A stretch of 64,000 bases of DNA. It comes from JBCCJA01 sp039045975 (GTDB lineage: Bacteria; Planctomycetota; Planctomycetia; Planctomycetales; Planctomycetaceae). Position 1 is the first letter of the stretch. Each line of letters begins with the position of its first letter. Shown here piece by piece: positions 7,150 through 14,943 of this stretch. Location of the stretch: positions 81,292 through 145,291 of the forward strand of contig JBCCJA010000002.1 in assembly GCA_039045975.1 (NCBI GenBank). The letters are read 5' to 3'. The notes under the pieces are model-generated. The model ran no database searches and was not told the origin of the DNA. It saw only the letters and a list, made by a program, of their open reading frames with translations. Both the position numbers and the translations under genes were made by a program.

Positions 7150-9273
7150 CTACCGCGACGACGCCGTCACGAGCATCCCCCGGAAAGCCGCCATGACCCG
7201 GCGAAACTCGGCTGTCGTCCCTGGCTCGTCAGCGACTGCCACGAGGGCTTCGACCGTCGTCCGCGGCAATAGCGGTCCGTAGGCGCGGATATGCCCGACG
7301 AGTGCCTCCGCGGGGCCGCTTTTCCGTCGCCTCAGGACGTCTTCGGCGAGAACCCGTTGCGCCTCGACCGACGGAATCCCCGCGAGCGTCGCGGCCGCCG
7401 CGTCTTCGAGGTCGGGCTCCAGCAACGCGATTTCGAGGCGGTCTTCGAGGCCGTCGAGCGGGTACACGCCCGTCAGGCCGTCCGCGACGATCCGGCGAAG
7501 GCCGGCGAGACAGCGGTCGCGATAGTCGTCGGGATCGATGTCCGACACCGACGCCGCACGACCGGTCGTGCCGATCACTTCGCGGGCCTGACGCAGAAAC
7601 GCGTCTCGCACCGGTGTGAGAATCACGAATTCGCAGGCCTCGAACCGCGACGCGAGTCGTGACACCCGGTCGAGATAAATCGAATCGCCATACACGACGA
7701 TCGGCGTCGACTTCGTCCGGGCGTCGGCACGGAACGCGTTCAGCAGCGTCCGCAGGTCGGGACGCCGGGCGCCGACATGAATCGCGATCAAATCTGTGAA
7801 GCCTTCGTCCGCGGCGGCGGCGAAACCGTCGCGGCCGGTCGCGGCGGCCCGCGTGACGAAACCGAGCTCGTTGAAGTAGCCCGACACCAGCGAAGCCCGC
7901 GAAGCGTCGGCGTCGATTAAGACCGCGAGCCCCTCGCCGGCCGTCAGCCCTCGGGCGAACACGCGCGGGACCGCCGACGCGTTCCGATGGGGCCGGTCGG
8001 GCTTCGCAGCGACCAGCGCCTCCGCCGCGGCGAGACGGAGCAGCGGATCGCCCGAGTCGAGTGCGTCGAGGACACGCCGGCCTGTCGGGCCGTCGATCGC
8101 TGACCGCGGCATCAAAGCCCCGATCGTGCGGATCGCCAACGCGGACGAGCGGGCGTCGCCGAGCGTCGAGGCGACCGAGGCCGCTTCGCCGAGCACGTCG
8201 ATGCCGGCGGTCACGAGTTCGTCGAACGCGTCCGCTTCACGACCTTCATAAACGAGTCGGCGACAGCCGACGGCGATCTCCGCCGGCGCGACGCGGCGGT
8301 TCTGCGGGGCGATGCGGGCGGCCGCGCTCACGTACCGCTCCGCCAGATCGAGTTCCCGGGCCGCCGCCGAAGTCGCCTCGACGCGTAACTTTCTCGATCC
8401 CGCGTCCCACACGTAGTCGTCTCGTTCGGCCTCGTCGCCTGCGAGAGACGCCGCATGTCGGTCGAGGGCCTCCGCGACGAGTTCATCGGCGAGGCGGTGC
8501 CGGTCGCGGGCTTCCGCTTCGGTTAGGTCGAGGGCGTCCGCGGCGAGCCGCCGTGTGCCGGCGGGCCGCTCCGGGTCGGCCGCCAGGGCCAGTAAGACCG
8601 GCCGCGACCCGGCCGCGCCGAGCTTCCCGAGGACCGAGATCAGCCTCGCGACGAACAGACCGTCTTCCGCGACGGTGGCGGCTTCGACCGGCCCCCGCGC
8701 CTTTGGTCCGATCGCGGCGAGGATCTCGATGAGTCGGTCCTCGCGGGTGTTACTTCGCGGCGCGACGAGCCCGTTGATCAGCGTCGGCGTCGTGTTCAGC
8801 CCGCCGGCGATCAGGGCGTTCGCGGCCTGCTCGGCCTCGCCCGCGTTCCCGTCGAGTAGCGCGATCAGACGGTTGACGCGGGTCTCGTCCGATTCGGATT
8901 CGCGAAACGCGCGGTCGACACGGTCGAGAAGGCGACGCCCCAGCGGTTCGATCGCCTCGGCCCGCGACAGGGTCACGAAGGCCCCCGGTCCGAAGCGGTC
9001 CCGCAGTTCGAGTAGCTCCTCGTCCGCGATTCCGCCGTCCAAGATCTGAGCGACGTAACGGCGTGCCAGCCCCCCGCGGCCCATGCGGAGCATAAGTAAC
9101 GCCGCTTCGAGCCGCTCGGCGTCGTCGGCCGGTTCTAATAAGAGCGGGGAATCGGCGGCCACCGGGATTGAAATGCCGGAGAGGTCTTGCGCGGCCGCGA
9201 ACGTCAACCAGCCTAGCGGCACGGCGACCGCCGCGGCGGCGAAGGCCAGCAGTCGATTCGGCTGAGGTTTCAT
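7150..9273 (-). CDS. Exported repeat protein with degenerate receiver domain
   Basis: The 707-residue product starts at ATG 9273, giving a clean signal peptide (KPQPNRLL, then a hydrophobic stretch ending LTFAAAQD). The bulk is helical and Ala/Leu/Arg-rich, with segments resembling HEAT-type repeats (about residues 60-250 and 330-430). Residues about 440-566 read like a CheY receiver: VLIDADASRASLV (strand 1 and acidic pair), DLIAIHVGARRPDLR (strand 3), TPIVVYGDS (strand 4) and FVILTPVRDAFLRQ (strand 5). The phospho-acceptor Asp position is His and the conserved Lys after strand 5 is not there, so phosphorylation is unlikely. The domain is predicted outside the cytoplasm. A protein-interaction role is the most I would infer. 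The gene is upstream of, and on the same strand as, the sigma-54 activator gene. Confidence 0.8.
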   Translation of the reverse strand: MKPQPNRLLAFAAAAVAVPLGWLTFAAAQDLSGISIPVAADSPLLLEPADDAERLEAALLMLRMGRGGLARRYVAQILDGGIADEELLELRDRFGPGAFVTLSRAEAIEPLGRRLLDRVDRAFRESESDETRVNRLIALLDGNAGEAEQAANALIAGGLNTTPTLINGLVAPRSNTREDRLIEILAAIGPKARGPVEAATVAEDGLFVARLISVLGKLGAAGSRPVLLALAADPERPAGTRRLAADALDLTEAEARDRHRLADELVAEALDRHAASLAGDEAERDDYVWDAGSRKLRVEATSAAARELDLAERYVSAAARIAPQNRRVAPAEIAVGCRRLVYEGREADAFDELVTAGIDVLGEAASVASTLGDARSSALAIRTIGALMPRSAIDGPTGRRVLDALDSGDPLLRLAAAEALVAAKPDRPHRNASAVPRVFARGLTAGEGLAVLIDADASRASLVSGYFNELGFVTRAAATGRDGFAAAADEGFTDLIAIHVGARRPDLRTLLNAFRADARTKSTPIVVYGDSIYLDRVSRLASRFEACEFVILTPVRDAFLRQAREVIGTTGRAASVSDIDPDDYRDRCLAGLRRIVADGLTGVYPLDGLEDRLEIALLEPDLEDAAAATLAGIPSVEAQRVLAEDVLRRRKSGPAEALVGHIRAYGPLLPRTTVEALVAVADEPGTTAEFRRVMAAFRGMLVTASSR

Positions 9274-9651
9274 ACGACGCCGACTGTGGGCAGGCGGCCG
9301 AACGGCCGAATCCGGGAGATACCGACGGGACGGGTACTCGCCCCGACGCACTCTACGGGCGGTTTGTGGGCGTACACAACGACCCCGCCGCCCGCGGCAT
9401 CTCCGACACTCGGTAGCATCGTCCCGATGTGTGGCTGCTGTCGCCCGCCGGAGGCCCGGTACGCCTCGCCACGGCCCGACGCAGTCGTCTCAGGCTGATT
9501 GTGCCGGTCGATTCGGTCGGAATGTTTCGCGCACCGGGGAACGCGGCGAGGCCTACGTCGTCGACCTGACTCGTACTCATGGTGGCCGGGCCCGACCGAC
9601 CCTACTATTCGTAGGACTCGATCAGCCCTCACGGTCGCCGCAAGTCGATAT
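9274..9651. other. Divergent intergenic region before lysA
   Basis: These 378 bp separate the divergent starts of the exported repeat protein and lysA and must hold both promoters. I see no convincing gene. Short palindromes occur near 9296-9312, and a 5-bp hairpin at 9601-9615 lies about 40 bp before the lysA ATG. No clear -35/-10 pair or riboswitch-like fold can be named. Confidence 0.5.
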
Positions 9652-10929
9652 ATGTCTTCACACGTCAAGCCGCTGCCCTACGACCCGGCCACCGTCGCCC
9701 GATTGGCCGAGCAATATCCGACGCCGTTCTACGTCTACGACGAGGCGGCGATCCGCGAGAACGCGCAGCGGTTGAACGCGGCCTTCGCCTGGAACCCGGG
9801 GTTCCGGGAGTACTTCGCGGTGAAGGCGACGCCGAACCCGCACATCGTGAAGTTGTTCGCGGAAGAGGCTTGCGGCGTCGACTGCTCGAGCGGGGCCGAA
9901 CTGGTCATCGCCGAACGGCTCGGGTTCTCCGGCCGCGAGGTGATGCTCACGTCGAATAACACCGCCGCGGCCGACTACCGGCGGGCCCGGGACCTCGGAG
10001 CGATCATCAACCTCGACGACTTCTCCCACATCGATTTCCTCGCCTCCGAGGTCGGTCTGCCGCAGACGATTTGTTGCCGATACAACCCCGGCCCGCTCCG
10101 GGAAGGCAACGTCATCATCGGGAAGCCGGAAGAGGCGAAGTACGGTTTCACCCGTGACCAACTGATCGACGGTTATCGCCGGCTGCGGGACGGCGGCGTG
10201 GAGAACTTCGGCCTGCACGCGATGGTCGCCTCGAACGAACTCGACCCGGGGTTCTTCGTCGAGACGGCGCGGATGCTGTTCGAACTCGCCGCCGAGATCG
10301 CGGAGAAGTCGGACGTGCGGATCTCGTTCGTGAACCTCGGCGGCGGGATCGGCATCCCGTATCGGCCGGGCGAGCAGCCGGTCGACTACGAGTTCGTCGG
10401 CGAAGGTGTCCGTCGGGCGTATGAGGAGCTCGTCGTTCCGGCCGGGCTCGACCCGCTCGACGTGCTCATGGAGAACGGCCGCTGCATGACGGGGCCCTAC
10501 GGCTATCTGGTCACCCGCTGCGTGCACCACAAGCACATCTACAAAAATTACGTCGGCCTCGACGCGACGATGGCCAACCTTATGCGGCCGGGGATGTACG
10601 GCGCGTATCACCACGTGACCGTCGTCGGCAAAGAAGACCAGCCGGCGACGACGACCGTCGATGTCGTCGGCTCGCTGTGCGAGAACAACGACAAGTTCGC
10701 GATCGATCGGGAACTCCCGCCCGTCGAGGTCGGCGACCTCGTCGTCATCCACGACGCCGGGGCCCACGGCCATAGCATGGGTTTCCAGTACAACGGTAAG
10801 CTCCGCTCGGCCGAGGTGCTGCTCCACGACGACGGCTCCTCGTCGTTGATCCGTCGGGCCGAGACGCTCGACGACTACTTCGCGACGCTCGACTGGGCCG
10901 GCGTCGAGGCGGTCGCGGCGACGCCGTAG
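9652..10929 (+). CDS. lysA: Diaminopimelate decarboxylase LysA
   Basis: A PLP-dependent fold-III decarboxylase converting meso-diaminopimelate to L-lysine and CO2 in the cytoplasm. The 425-residue protein has the PLP lysine Lys58 in EYFAVKATPNP, a glycine-rich phosphate site VNLGGGIGIPY, and the C-terminal active-site block GSLCENNDKF (Cys343) followed by HDAGAHGHSMGFQYNGKLRSAEV. The CENND form, instead of the CESGD of E. coli LysA, marks a known alternative clade, so I read it as a lineage feature. The frame is open upstream to 9499; ATG at 9652 matches where homology starts. A Uma2 nuclease gene follows 25 bp later. The presence of lysA fits a DAP pathway that can also serve peptidoglycan. 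Confidence 0.93.
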   Translation: MSSHVKPLPYDPATVARLAEQYPTPFYVYDEAAIRENAQRLNAAFAWNPGFREYFAVKATPNPHIVKLFAEEACGVDCSSGAELVIAERLGFSGREVMLTSNNTAAADYRRARDLGAIINLDDFSHIDFLASEVGLPQTICCRYNPGPLREGNVIIGKPEEAKYGFTRDQLIDGYRRLRDGGVENFGLHAMVASNELDPGFFVETARMLFELAAEIAEKSDVRISFVNLGGGIGIPYRPGEQPVDYEFVGEGVRRAYEELVVPAGLDPLDVLMENGRCMTGPYGYLVTRCVHHKHIYKNYVGLDATMANLMRPGMYGAYHHVTVVGKEDQPATTTVDVVGSLCENNDKFAIDRELPPVEVGDLVVIHDAGAHGHSMGFQYNGKLRSAEVLLHDDGSSSLIRRAETLDDYFATLDWAGVEAVAATP

Positions 10930-10954
10930 TGCACCGGCATTCGAGGAGCAGGCT

Positions 10955-11653
10955 ATGGCGACCGACACGATCGCACCGGCCCCGAAGTCTTCCGCACCGG
11001 ACTTCACGCTGACGATCCCGCCGATCGGTTCTCTCGACGATTTCCGCCGCTGGATGCTCTCGGACGAGTTCCCGGAACGCGGGAAGATCGATTTCCACAG
11101 AGGCCGATTGGAGATCGACATGTCGCCGCAGTCGTTAGGCGATCACGGTGAGGTTGTCGCCGCGTTGATCGCCACGTTATTTCCGATCGTCCGCGACGGA
11201 GACCTCGGTTCGCTCTCTGATCACGTGACGCGGGTGTCGCTGCCGACGGCGGACCTCTCGTGCGAGCCCGACATCGTGTTCGTTTCGCACGAGTCACTGG
11301 AATCGGGGCGGGTCCGCGAGACGCCGAAGGCGGACCGCCCGTCGACGGGCGTCGAATTCGTCGGCCCGCCCGATCTGCTCGTCGAGGTCGTCAGCGACTC
11401 TTCGTTCGATAAAGACGTCAACCGGTATCGGGACGCCTACGAGCGGGCAGGGGTCAACGAATACTGGGTCATCGACGCCCGGGGGTCTGAGGTCGTCTTC
11501 GACATCTTCCAATTCCGTGACGGTCGATTCGTCGCGGCCGACGTCGATGAAAACGGCTGGCGGGGCTCGAAGGTCTTCGGCGTCTCGTTCCGTTTGACGT
11601 ACCGCGTCGGGCGACGCGACCGCCGGATCTGGTCTCTCGAACGCACCGCCTAA
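10955..11653 (+). CDS. Uma2-family (DUF820) PD-(D/E)XK nuclease-like protein
   Basis: A 232-residue Uma2-family protein. The fold core is visible as CEPDIVFVSHE, then LLVEVVSDSSFDKDVNRYRDAYERAGVNEYWVID, which supplies the acidic and lysine residues of a PD-(D/E)XK nuclease site. An N-terminal stretch of about 25 residues rich in Ala/Pro/Ser precedes the domain. ATG at 10955 follows a good GAGGAG Shine-Dalgarno. It is 25 bp downstream of lysA but has no obvious functional link. These proteins are expanded in cyanobacteria and planctomycetes, often as solitary genes, and their biological role is unknown. A second family member lies at 16319-16984. Confidence 0.88.
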   Translation: MATDTIAPAPKSSAPDFTLTIPPIGSLDDFRRWMLSDEFPERGKIDFHRGRLEIDMSPQSLGDHGEVVAALIATLFPIVRDGDLGSLSDHVTRVSLPTADLSCEPDIVFVSHESLESGRVRETPKADRPSTGVEFVGPPDLLVEVVSDSSFDKDVNRYRDAYERAGVNEYWVIDARGSEVVFDIFQFRDGRFVAADVDENGWRGSKVFGVSFRLTYRVGRRDRRIWSLERTA

Positions 11654-11686
11654 CCGCCTTGTCGTGACATTGCGGCCCGACGGACG

Positions 11687-13288
11687 TCACTCCGGGGTGG
11701 TCACATCGACTTTCACGCCGCTCGACCAATCGAGGACCGGCAGAAAGAGGGTGAGCGCCGCCGCGTCGTCGCTCAGTGCGGAGTCGGCCAGTTTGATATG
11801 GCCCGGGCCGACCGGACGGCCGCCCAGCGTCGCATCGAGCGGCTTCCAGTCGCCGTCGAGGAAAGCCTCGGTCCACATGTGACCGCCCAGTTTGCCGCGT
11901 CCCGGCAGGTAGAGGAATCCGACCGCGACGCGGCTCGGGATGCGTTTCGCCCGCAGCATCGCGGCGAGCAGGACGGCGTGTTCGGTGCAGTCGCCCGAAA
12001 GCGTTTCCGCGACTTCCGCCGCCGAAGCCATCGCCGTCGAGAAGTTTTTCTCCACCAGCGTCCGGCCGACGTAGCCGGTCAACGCATCCGCGACCCGGGC
12101 CGGGTCACGGAGCGGCCCGATGGCGTCGTCGGCATGACGGCGGACGCGGAAGTCGTCGGCCTGCACCAGCTGCGTCGATGCGAGGTGTTCGCGTCCGGAC
12201 GCCGGGCGCGATGGTGGCGAGCCGCCGCCGCTGGTGACCGTGATCCGTAACGTCCGGTCGTCGATCCGTTCGACCCGCTGCCGAGAGGAAGAGGGCGGCA
12301 GATCTCCGACGAACGCGTCGGGGAAGGAGACCCGGTAAACGATCTCGCGGAGCCGGTGTGGATCCTTGAGCGGCCGGACGTCGATCAGCGTGTCATTGCC
12401 GATGTCGAATTCTGCGGGCCCGCCTTCCGCGAGGGCGAACTCGGCCGAGACCCTGTCGCTCCGCATCAGACGACCGAAGAACGGCGTCTCCGACGCCCAA
12501 ATTTCGCCCCGTCCGTCGACGAAAAAGCGAAACGGGAACTGCTTGAGTTCGGCGGCGACGACGTCGAAAGCCCGCAGCCGCTTCCGCATCCCGTCGGCGA
12601 GCGTCCGGTCGACCGTGCCGCCCGCAGTCACGCGGACATCGCTGACGGCCTTCAGGTCGGGCAGGAACGCGCGGAACGTCATCGGCGTGTCCGCCGCGGC
12701 GTCGATCTTGCCGAGCACGCGTTCTTGCCACAGAGGAGACCGGACGCCGGGTTCGACCGGCATCTCGGTCGTGTCGGCGACGCCGTTCACGGTCGACGTC
12801 AGCGTCACGCGGCCGCCCGCGAATCGCCCCGATAGCCTTGTTTCGCTCGACGGCGGGTTTCTTGTCGTCTGCTCGAAGGCGAGCAGTCGCCCGTCGGCCG
12901 TCTCGTGTGTGACGAGCGAACTCTCGATCGTGAGTTCCTCGCCGAACCGGCGGACCGACTGCTTCATCGTGCTCCTCGTGCGGACCGTCCCGTCGGCGAG
13001 TCGCCGTTCGTCGTAACGGCCATGGCCGACGCGGGTGTCGTCGATGCGGATGACCGACCACTGGGTCGGGATCGCCGTCTCTGTAGCAGGCTGTCGCCGG
13101 GCCGACTCGGTCGCCGGGGGCCGGCTTTTGTCGGCCGTGATGCCGGGACTGATGACCGGCGTTTGGGCCGGTGCCACAGACGCCGCGAAAGCGCCGACCG
13201 AACACCAGACGGCTGCGTCGAGAACTTGAGCGGAAATCGACGGCCGACGGTTTCCGGGAACCGATCGGTGCCGCGTCAGTCTTCGCAT
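11687..13288 (-). CDS. Exported transglutaminase-like protein
   Basis: A 533-residue protein with a hydrophobic N-terminal stretch (AAVWCSVGAFAASVAPAQ) acting as a signal peptide or anchor, a long beta-rich middle region and a C-terminal transglutaminase-like domain. The catalytic Cys-His-Asp triad is readable: LSGDCTEHAVLLAAMLRA (Cys near residue 430), GGHMWTEAFLDGDW and KPLDATLGG. Domains of this type act as cysteine peptidases or in protein cross-linking. The predicted location outside the cytoplasm suggests work on envelope proteins. It converges with the Uma2 gene with 33 bp between stops. It is not next to the alpha-E/ATP-grasp pair at 29380-31903, with which other transglutaminases are often clustered. 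Confidence 0.85.
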   Translation of the reverse strand: MRRLTRHRSVPGNRRPSISAQVLDAAVWCSVGAFAASVAPAQTPVISPGITADKSRPPATESARRQPATETAIPTQWSVIRIDDTRVGHGRYDERRLADGTVRTRSTMKQSVRRFGEELTIESSLVTHETADGRLLAFEQTTRNPPSSETRLSGRFAGGRVTLTSTVNGVADTTEMPVEPGVRSPLWQERVLGKIDAAADTPMTFRAFLPDLKAVSDVRVTAGGTVDRTLADGMRKRLRAFDVVAAELKQFPFRFFVDGRGEIWASETPFFGRLMRSDRVSAEFALAEGGPAEFDIGNDTLIDVRPLKDPHRLREIVYRVSFPDAFVGDLPPSSSRQRVERIDDRTLRITVTSGGGSPPSRPASGREHLASTQLVQADDFRVRRHADDAIGPLRDPARVADALTGYVGRTLVEKNFSTAMASAAEVAETLSGDCTEHAVLLAAMLRAKRIPSRVAVGFLYLPGRGKLGGHMWTEAFLDGDWKPLDATLGGRPVGPGHIKLADSALSDDAAALTLFLPVLDWSSGVKVDVTTPE

Positions 13289-13540
13289 CCGTGCGTCCTC
13301 GTTCGATTCGCGACATCCGTCCGGTCCGTCACGACCGGTACGAGCGGCAGCCTCGGCCGCTTACGGGCCAGTTTACCCGTCGCGACTGTCCGGCGTGACG
13401 GTCGCGAGCACCGTTCGCGTCCCAAGATTTCGGGCCGAACGGGCCCGACGGCCCGAGACGGTCCACAACGCGTGCTAGGTTTGCCAGTCCGCCGGGACGG
13501 CCATCGAGCCGCCACCGAACGCATCCCTCTGGGGATCCCG

Positions 13541-14221
13541 ATGAGTTTCCTGCAACGTTTCCGCAAAAACGACGCCTGCCCGGAACGCGGCGCCGGCCGC
13601 CCGAACGGCTTCGGCGACCTGTCCGAAGAGCAGCTCGAAGCCCACCTGAGCATCGCCCGCTACGGCCGCTTCACGCTGACCGAGGCGGTCCGCCCGTCGT
13701 ACGACCTCGAAGTCGTCCCGCGCGAAGGTTTCCGCCGCGAGACGTTCAAGGACAAAGAGAGCGGCGTCAGCGTCCCGGTCCTCATGGCCGCCGCGACGAA
13801 GGAGCACCTGTTCGACCTGTTCCTCGAACTGCTCACGCCGCTCGGTGACGAGGTCGATGTCGTCCTCGAGATGAGCCACGACCGCGAGTCGGGCCACGAC
13901 GACGCCTACCGCGAACATATCGACATGCCGGTGCTGAAGAGCACGCTCTGCGACTTCGAAGAGCTGCTGACCGACGACGGCTGCCTCGGCGTCGCGGTGC
14001 TGAACCCATCGATCCCGCTGGAAGTCCAGTTCGACGAGCACAAGCTGCTCGTGATGTACGGCAAGGACCTGGAGCCGTTCCAAGAGATCCTGGAGCGCTA
14101 CGGCATCTACGACGCGGACGACGTGAAGTTCATCACCGAGGCCGAACACATCCATTCGTCGAGCGACGAGTTCGGCGACGGCGTGCGTGAGCTCCGGTAC
14201 CGACTCGGCATCGACGACTGA
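13541..14221 (+). CDS. Conserved-looking cytoplasmic protein of unknown function
   Basis: I do not recognise this 226-residue acidic soluble protein. It opens with MSFLQRFRKNDACPERGAGR, then ELSIARYGRFTLTEAV-like text and several Asp/Glu-rich helices (EMSHDRESGHDDAYREHIDM; CDFEELLTDDGCLG). There is no signal peptide or membrane segment. Strong codon bias with G/C third positions and a compact charged C-terminus argue for a real gene. The frame is open far upstream (to 12905), but ATG 13541 is the plausible start because the upstream part lies antisense to the transglutaminase gene. It stands alone, in a 252-bp divergent arrangement with that gene. Confidence 0.78.
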   Translation: MSFLQRFRKNDACPERGAGRPNGFGDLSEEQLEAHLSIARYGRFTLTEAVRPSYDLEVVPREGFRRETFKDKESGVSVPVLMAAATKEHLFDLFLELLTPLGDEVDVVLEMSHDRESGHDDAYREHIDMPVLKSTLCDFEELLTDDGCLGVAVLNPSIPLEVQFDEHKLLVMYGKDLEPFQEILERYGIYDADDVKFITEAEHIHSSSDEFGDGVRELRYRLGIDD

Positions 14222-14254
14222 CCGAGTCGGCAATTTACGCGGGCGATCGGCGAG

Positions 14255-14274
14255 CCCCGGGTGTCAGCCCGGGG
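14255..14274. terminator. GC hairpin of the GTCAGCCC repeat type
   Basis: A perfect 7-bp stem (14255-14261 with 14268-14274) and 6-nt loop sit 33 bp after the stop of the gene at 13541-14221. Seven bases before the stem (GGCGAG) and the loop-side text GTCAGCCC match the larger inverted repeat at 14849-14939. A second 8-bp stem follows (14278-14285 with 14309-14316). The two could act as a terminator between converging genes. Confidence 0.45.
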
Positions 14275-14345
14275 ATACGTCCGAGCGTCTCTCAACGTCG
14301 CGCTCATACTCGGACGCATCGGCGTGCGGACGTCGCACGGCTCGC

Positions 14346-14822
14346 TTACGAAGCCCGATTGCGAACCTGCGCGACCGCGGCCGAAGTCTCGCGGGCCGCG
14401 TCGCGGGCCTCGCCGATGATCGACGTCACCGTGTCGGGCCGGACGACCGCCTTGAGCTTCACCGCCAAGACGCCGTCGGCCGACTTCAGCGTCAGGTCCG
14501 CCGCGTCGAAGAAGACATACCCGGGTCGGTCGACGCGGACGATGTCGTCGATGTCTTCGAGTCGGATCGAGGCGTAAGGCTCGCCGCCGAGGGCGTGTTC
14601 GACGTGCACCGCCCGGTCGGTCAGCCGATAGCGTCGGCCGATCACCTTCAAGGCGACGTACAGCGACGCCCCGAGCGGCGCGAGCGGCAGCGCGAACAGT
14701 AGATGCGACACCTTCGCGACGCCGACGCGGATCGGGATCGATTCGAGCACGCGGCCGATCAGCCGCCCGAGCCCGCGGGACCCGATCGACGGATAAAAGA
14801 CGCGGATCAGACGTTCGGGCAT
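14346..14822 (-). CDS. Small membrane protein with PH-like (bPH) domain
   Basis: A 158-residue protein. The N-terminal third holds a basic segment and one or two hydrophobic stretches (VSHLLFALPLAPLGASLYVALKVIG, about residues 38-62). The rest looks like a bacterial PH-type domain: RYRLTDRAVHVEHALGGEPYASIRLEDIDDIVRV, then FFDAADLTLKSADGVLAVKLKAV, and a C-terminal helix. The pattern of a membrane segment followed by RYxLTDxxVxVxxG and IxLxDIxxI is typical of bPH2/YdbT-like proteins. ATG at 14822. Its neighbours give no functional clue. Assignment is by pattern and is moderate in certainty. Confidence 0.65.
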   Translation of the reverse strand: MPERLIRVFYPSIGSRGLGRLIGRVLESIPIRVGVAKVSHLLFALPLAPLGASLYVALKVIGRRYRLTDRAVHVEHALGGEPYASIRLEDIDDIVRVDRPGYVFFDAADLTLKSADGVLAVKLKAVVRPDTVTSIIGEARDAARETSAAVAQVRNRAS

Positions 14823-14848
14823 GGGTCAGATCTGCCGTCCGGCAAATC

Positions 14849-14939
14849 GGCGAGCCGCGTGGCGTCAGCCCGCGGGTTGGTTAATTAACAGCGACGGTTT
14901 TTCATGGACCTACCGGAGGGCTGACGCCCACCGCTCGCC
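14849..14939. repeat. Imperfect inverted repeat, GGCGAGC/GGCGTCAGCCC family
   Basis: Left arm 14849-14877 and right arm 14912-14939 are imperfect reverse complements that share GGCGAGC and GGCGTCAGCCC. The loop is unusually AT-rich for this chromosome and contains TTAATTAA. It fills the gap between two minus-strand genes. A related shorter copy is at 14249-14274. This looks like a dispersed palindromic element or terminator-type repeat. Confidence 0.6.
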
Positions 14940-14943
14940 CGAG

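Noticed and set aside
10678..10692. CENND in LysA as a damaged CESGD active site
   Set aside because: The whole surrounding block fits a recognised alternative LysA clade, with the Cys kept, so this is a lineage variant.
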